From: Nitrospirota bacterium
GTDB lineage: Bacteria > Nitrospirota > RBG-16-64-22 > JACRHK01
DNA length: 6,544 bases
Assembly (NCBI GenBank): GCA_016217625.1
Contig: JACRHK010000158.1
Coordinates: 1 to 6,544, forward strand
Reading direction: 5' to 3'
A program made the translations under genes and the position numbers. Each line of letters starts with the position of its first letter. Positions within the stretch are counted from its first letter, which is position 1. The notes below the pieces were generated by a model. The model saw only the letters and a list, made by a program, of their open reading frames with translations. It was not told where the DNA came from and did not search any database. Below are positions 5,721 to 6,544 of the stretch, piece by piece.

Positions 5721-5768
5721 CCTGCCTGCCGCAGGCAGGGGCTTTAGCCGAATCCGCCTGAGGCGGAT
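5721..5768. repeat. cluster of three short perfect palindromes
   Basis: Three hairpins follow each other downstream of the regulator. The first has 9-bp arms at 5721-5729 and 5731-5739 around one central base (CCTGCCTGC with GCAGGCAGG). The second has 4-bp arms at 5740-5743 and 5746-5749. The third has 8-bp arms at 5752-5759 and 5761-5768 around one base (ATCCGCCT with AGGCGGAT). There is no T-run after them, so an intrinsic terminator is doubtful. Tightly packed GC-rich palindromes of this form look like REP-type intergenic elements. Confidence 0.75.
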
Positions 5769-5772
5769 CGCA

Positions 5773-5809
5773 TTGATTACCCGGGGTTCACGGCGCCTTG
5801 ATCACCCGG
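5773..5809. repeat. 12-bp direct repeat ahead of the sensor gene
   Basis: TTGATTACCCGG at 5773-5784 recurs as TTGATCACCCGG at 5798-5809, with one mismatch and a period of 25 bases. The copies end 18 bases before the sensor's GTG start. They could be regulator half-sites or remains of a duplication; nothing else supports either reading. Confidence 0.4.
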
Positions 5810-5814
5810 TCACC

Positions 5815-5821
5815 AGGGGGT
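5815..5821 (+). promoter_or_regulatory. Shine-Dalgarno-like site supporting the GTG start at 5828
   Basis: AGGGGGT differs by one base from AGGAGGT and ends six bases before the GTG at 5828. The only other in-frame start before the upstream stop at 5774-5776 is a TTG at 5798 without a ribosome site. Confidence 0.6.
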
Positions 5822-5827
5822 AGTGGC

Positions 5828-6544
5828 GTGCTTTCTCCTATCGCGTTCCTCCTCTCCATCGGTCTGCAACTGACTGCGGCCGTTTACGCCCTGAGCCTGA
5901 TCCGCGTAACCGGGCGAAAGACGGCCTGGATCCTGATCGCCGCGGCGATCACGCTGATGGCGGCTAGGCGAATCACCACGTTCGTCTCTCAGCTCACTTC
6001 CGGAAAAGGCGTATTTTTCGATCTACCCGAGTGGATCGCCCTGCTCATCTCGGGGTTCTTCCTGTTGGGCCTCGTGTCTATCGGACGATACTTCAAGGAC
6101 AACCGCGCGACGGAAGAGACCCTGCGAAAGAGGGAAGAGGCCCTCCGCCGGTTGGCCCAAGGGGTCTCCGCCGCGACGGGGGAGGCCTTTTTCCGCTCGC
6201 TCGCCCGGCATCTTGTCGAGACGCTCGGCGTGGATTATGCCTTGGTGGGGAAGCTCACCGGGAAGGCGCCGGGTAGCGTCCAGACGCTGGCTGTCTGCTT
6301 ACGGGGAGAGACCCAGGACAATATGGAATACCTCCTGGAGGGGACGCCCTGCGAGAACGTGGTCGCTACGCGGGATGGTTGCGCCTACTCCCGCGGCATC
6401 CAGCAGCTTTTCCCCAGGGACCGGATGCTCGTGGACATGAGGGCCGAATGCTACATGGGCGCCCCGCTGCGCGACTCGACCGGCCGCACCCTGGGCCTCA
6501 TGGCGGTCCTGGACAGCAAGCCGATCGAGAACGCGGAACTCGCG
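5828..6544 (+). CDS. membrane-anchored GAF-domain sensor protein (partial, N-terminal part)
   Basis: The frame is open for 239 codons from a GTG at 5828 to the window edge, with no stop. Residues about 3-25, 33-51 and 69-86 are hydrophobic and form a three-helix membrane region. Residues about 88-112 are charged and helical (E-E-T-L-R-K-R-E-E-A-L-R-R-L), a likely coiled-coil linker. From about 115 a GAF domain begins: F-F-R-S-L-A-R-H-L-V, then V-D-Y-A-L-V-G-K-L, G-T-P-C-E-N-V, Y-S-R-G-I-Q-Q-L-F-P, and Y-M-G-A-P-L-R-D near the end. This layout is common in sensor histidine kinases and diguanylate cyclases or phosphodiesterases; the output domain lies beyond the window, so the enzyme type is unknown. 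GAF cysteines C157, C175, C185 and C208 are visible, but none can be assigned as a ligand. It may be controlled separately from the oxidase genes. Confidence 0.85.
   Translation, partial: MLSPIAFLLSIGLQLTAAVYALSLIRVTGRKTAWILIAAAITLMAARRITTFVSQLTSGKGVFFDLPEWIALLISGFFLLGLVSIGRYFKDNRATEETLRKREEALRRLAQGVSAATGEAFFRSLARHLVETLGVDYALVGKLTGKAPGSVQTLAVCLRGETQDNMEYLLEGTPCENVVATRDGCAYSRGIQQLFPRDRMLVDMRAECYMGAPLRDSTGRTLGLMAVLDSKPIENAELA

Noticed and set aside
5721..5768. Rho-independent terminator for the Rrf2 gene
   Set aside because: The hairpins are strong but no T-tract follows any of them.

Overview
The window is a GC-rich bacterial segment in which all supported genes lie on the + strand. It carries an aerobic respiration locus: the tail of cytochrome c oxidase subunit II, a complete subunit I, a small membrane protein, and the two heme A biosynthesis enzymes CtaA and CtaB. 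These are followed by a divergent heme-copper-oxidase-like membrane protein, an Rrf2-family regulator and the start of a membrane-bound GAF-domain sensor. High GC, canonical Shine-Dalgarno sites, an A2-type subunit I and several kinds of short intergenic palindromic and tandem repeats suggest a Gram-negative or deep-branching environmental bacterium. NC10/Methylomirabilota or Nitrospirota are guesses only; the sequence alone does not settle the taxon.

Layout: 1-70, end of coxB/ctaC. 104-1711, ctaD, with a near-perfect ribosome binding site. 1712-1773, a spacer with a heptamer tandem repeat. 1774-1956, a 60-residue one-helix protein. 1944-2816, ctaA, overlapping the small gene by 13 bases. 2816-3694, ctaB, sharing one base with ctaA. 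3695-3824, an intergenic region almost filled by ten 8-bp repeat units in an inverted arrangement. 3825-5099, a 12-helix heme-copper-oxidase homologue. 5100-5254, an AT-richer leader with a promoter-like sequence and a long imperfect palindrome. 5255-5680, the Rrf2 regulator. 5681-5827, an intergenic region with three short hairpins and a direct repeat. 5828 to the end, a GTG-started sensor that runs off the window.

How the genes fit together: CtaB farnesylates protoheme to heme O, CtaA oxidises heme O to heme A, and CtaD binds two heme A groups plus CuB. Subunit II delivers electrons through CuA. Subunit II ends shortly after its CuA methionine, so no C-terminal cytochrome c domain is fused to it, although the subunit I belongs to the A2 class often found in caa3 enzymes. 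No subunit III gene is seen here.

The most unusual gene is at 3825-5099. It keeps the heme-ligand histidines of a heme-copper oxidase, but by motif alignment it has lost two of three CuB histidines, the active-site tyrosine and the K-channel lysine. It is therefore unlikely to be a conventional oxygen reductase. The neighbouring Rrf2 protein has three cysteines suited to an Fe-S cluster and could link redox, NO or oxygen status to this locus, but that link is inferred from position only.
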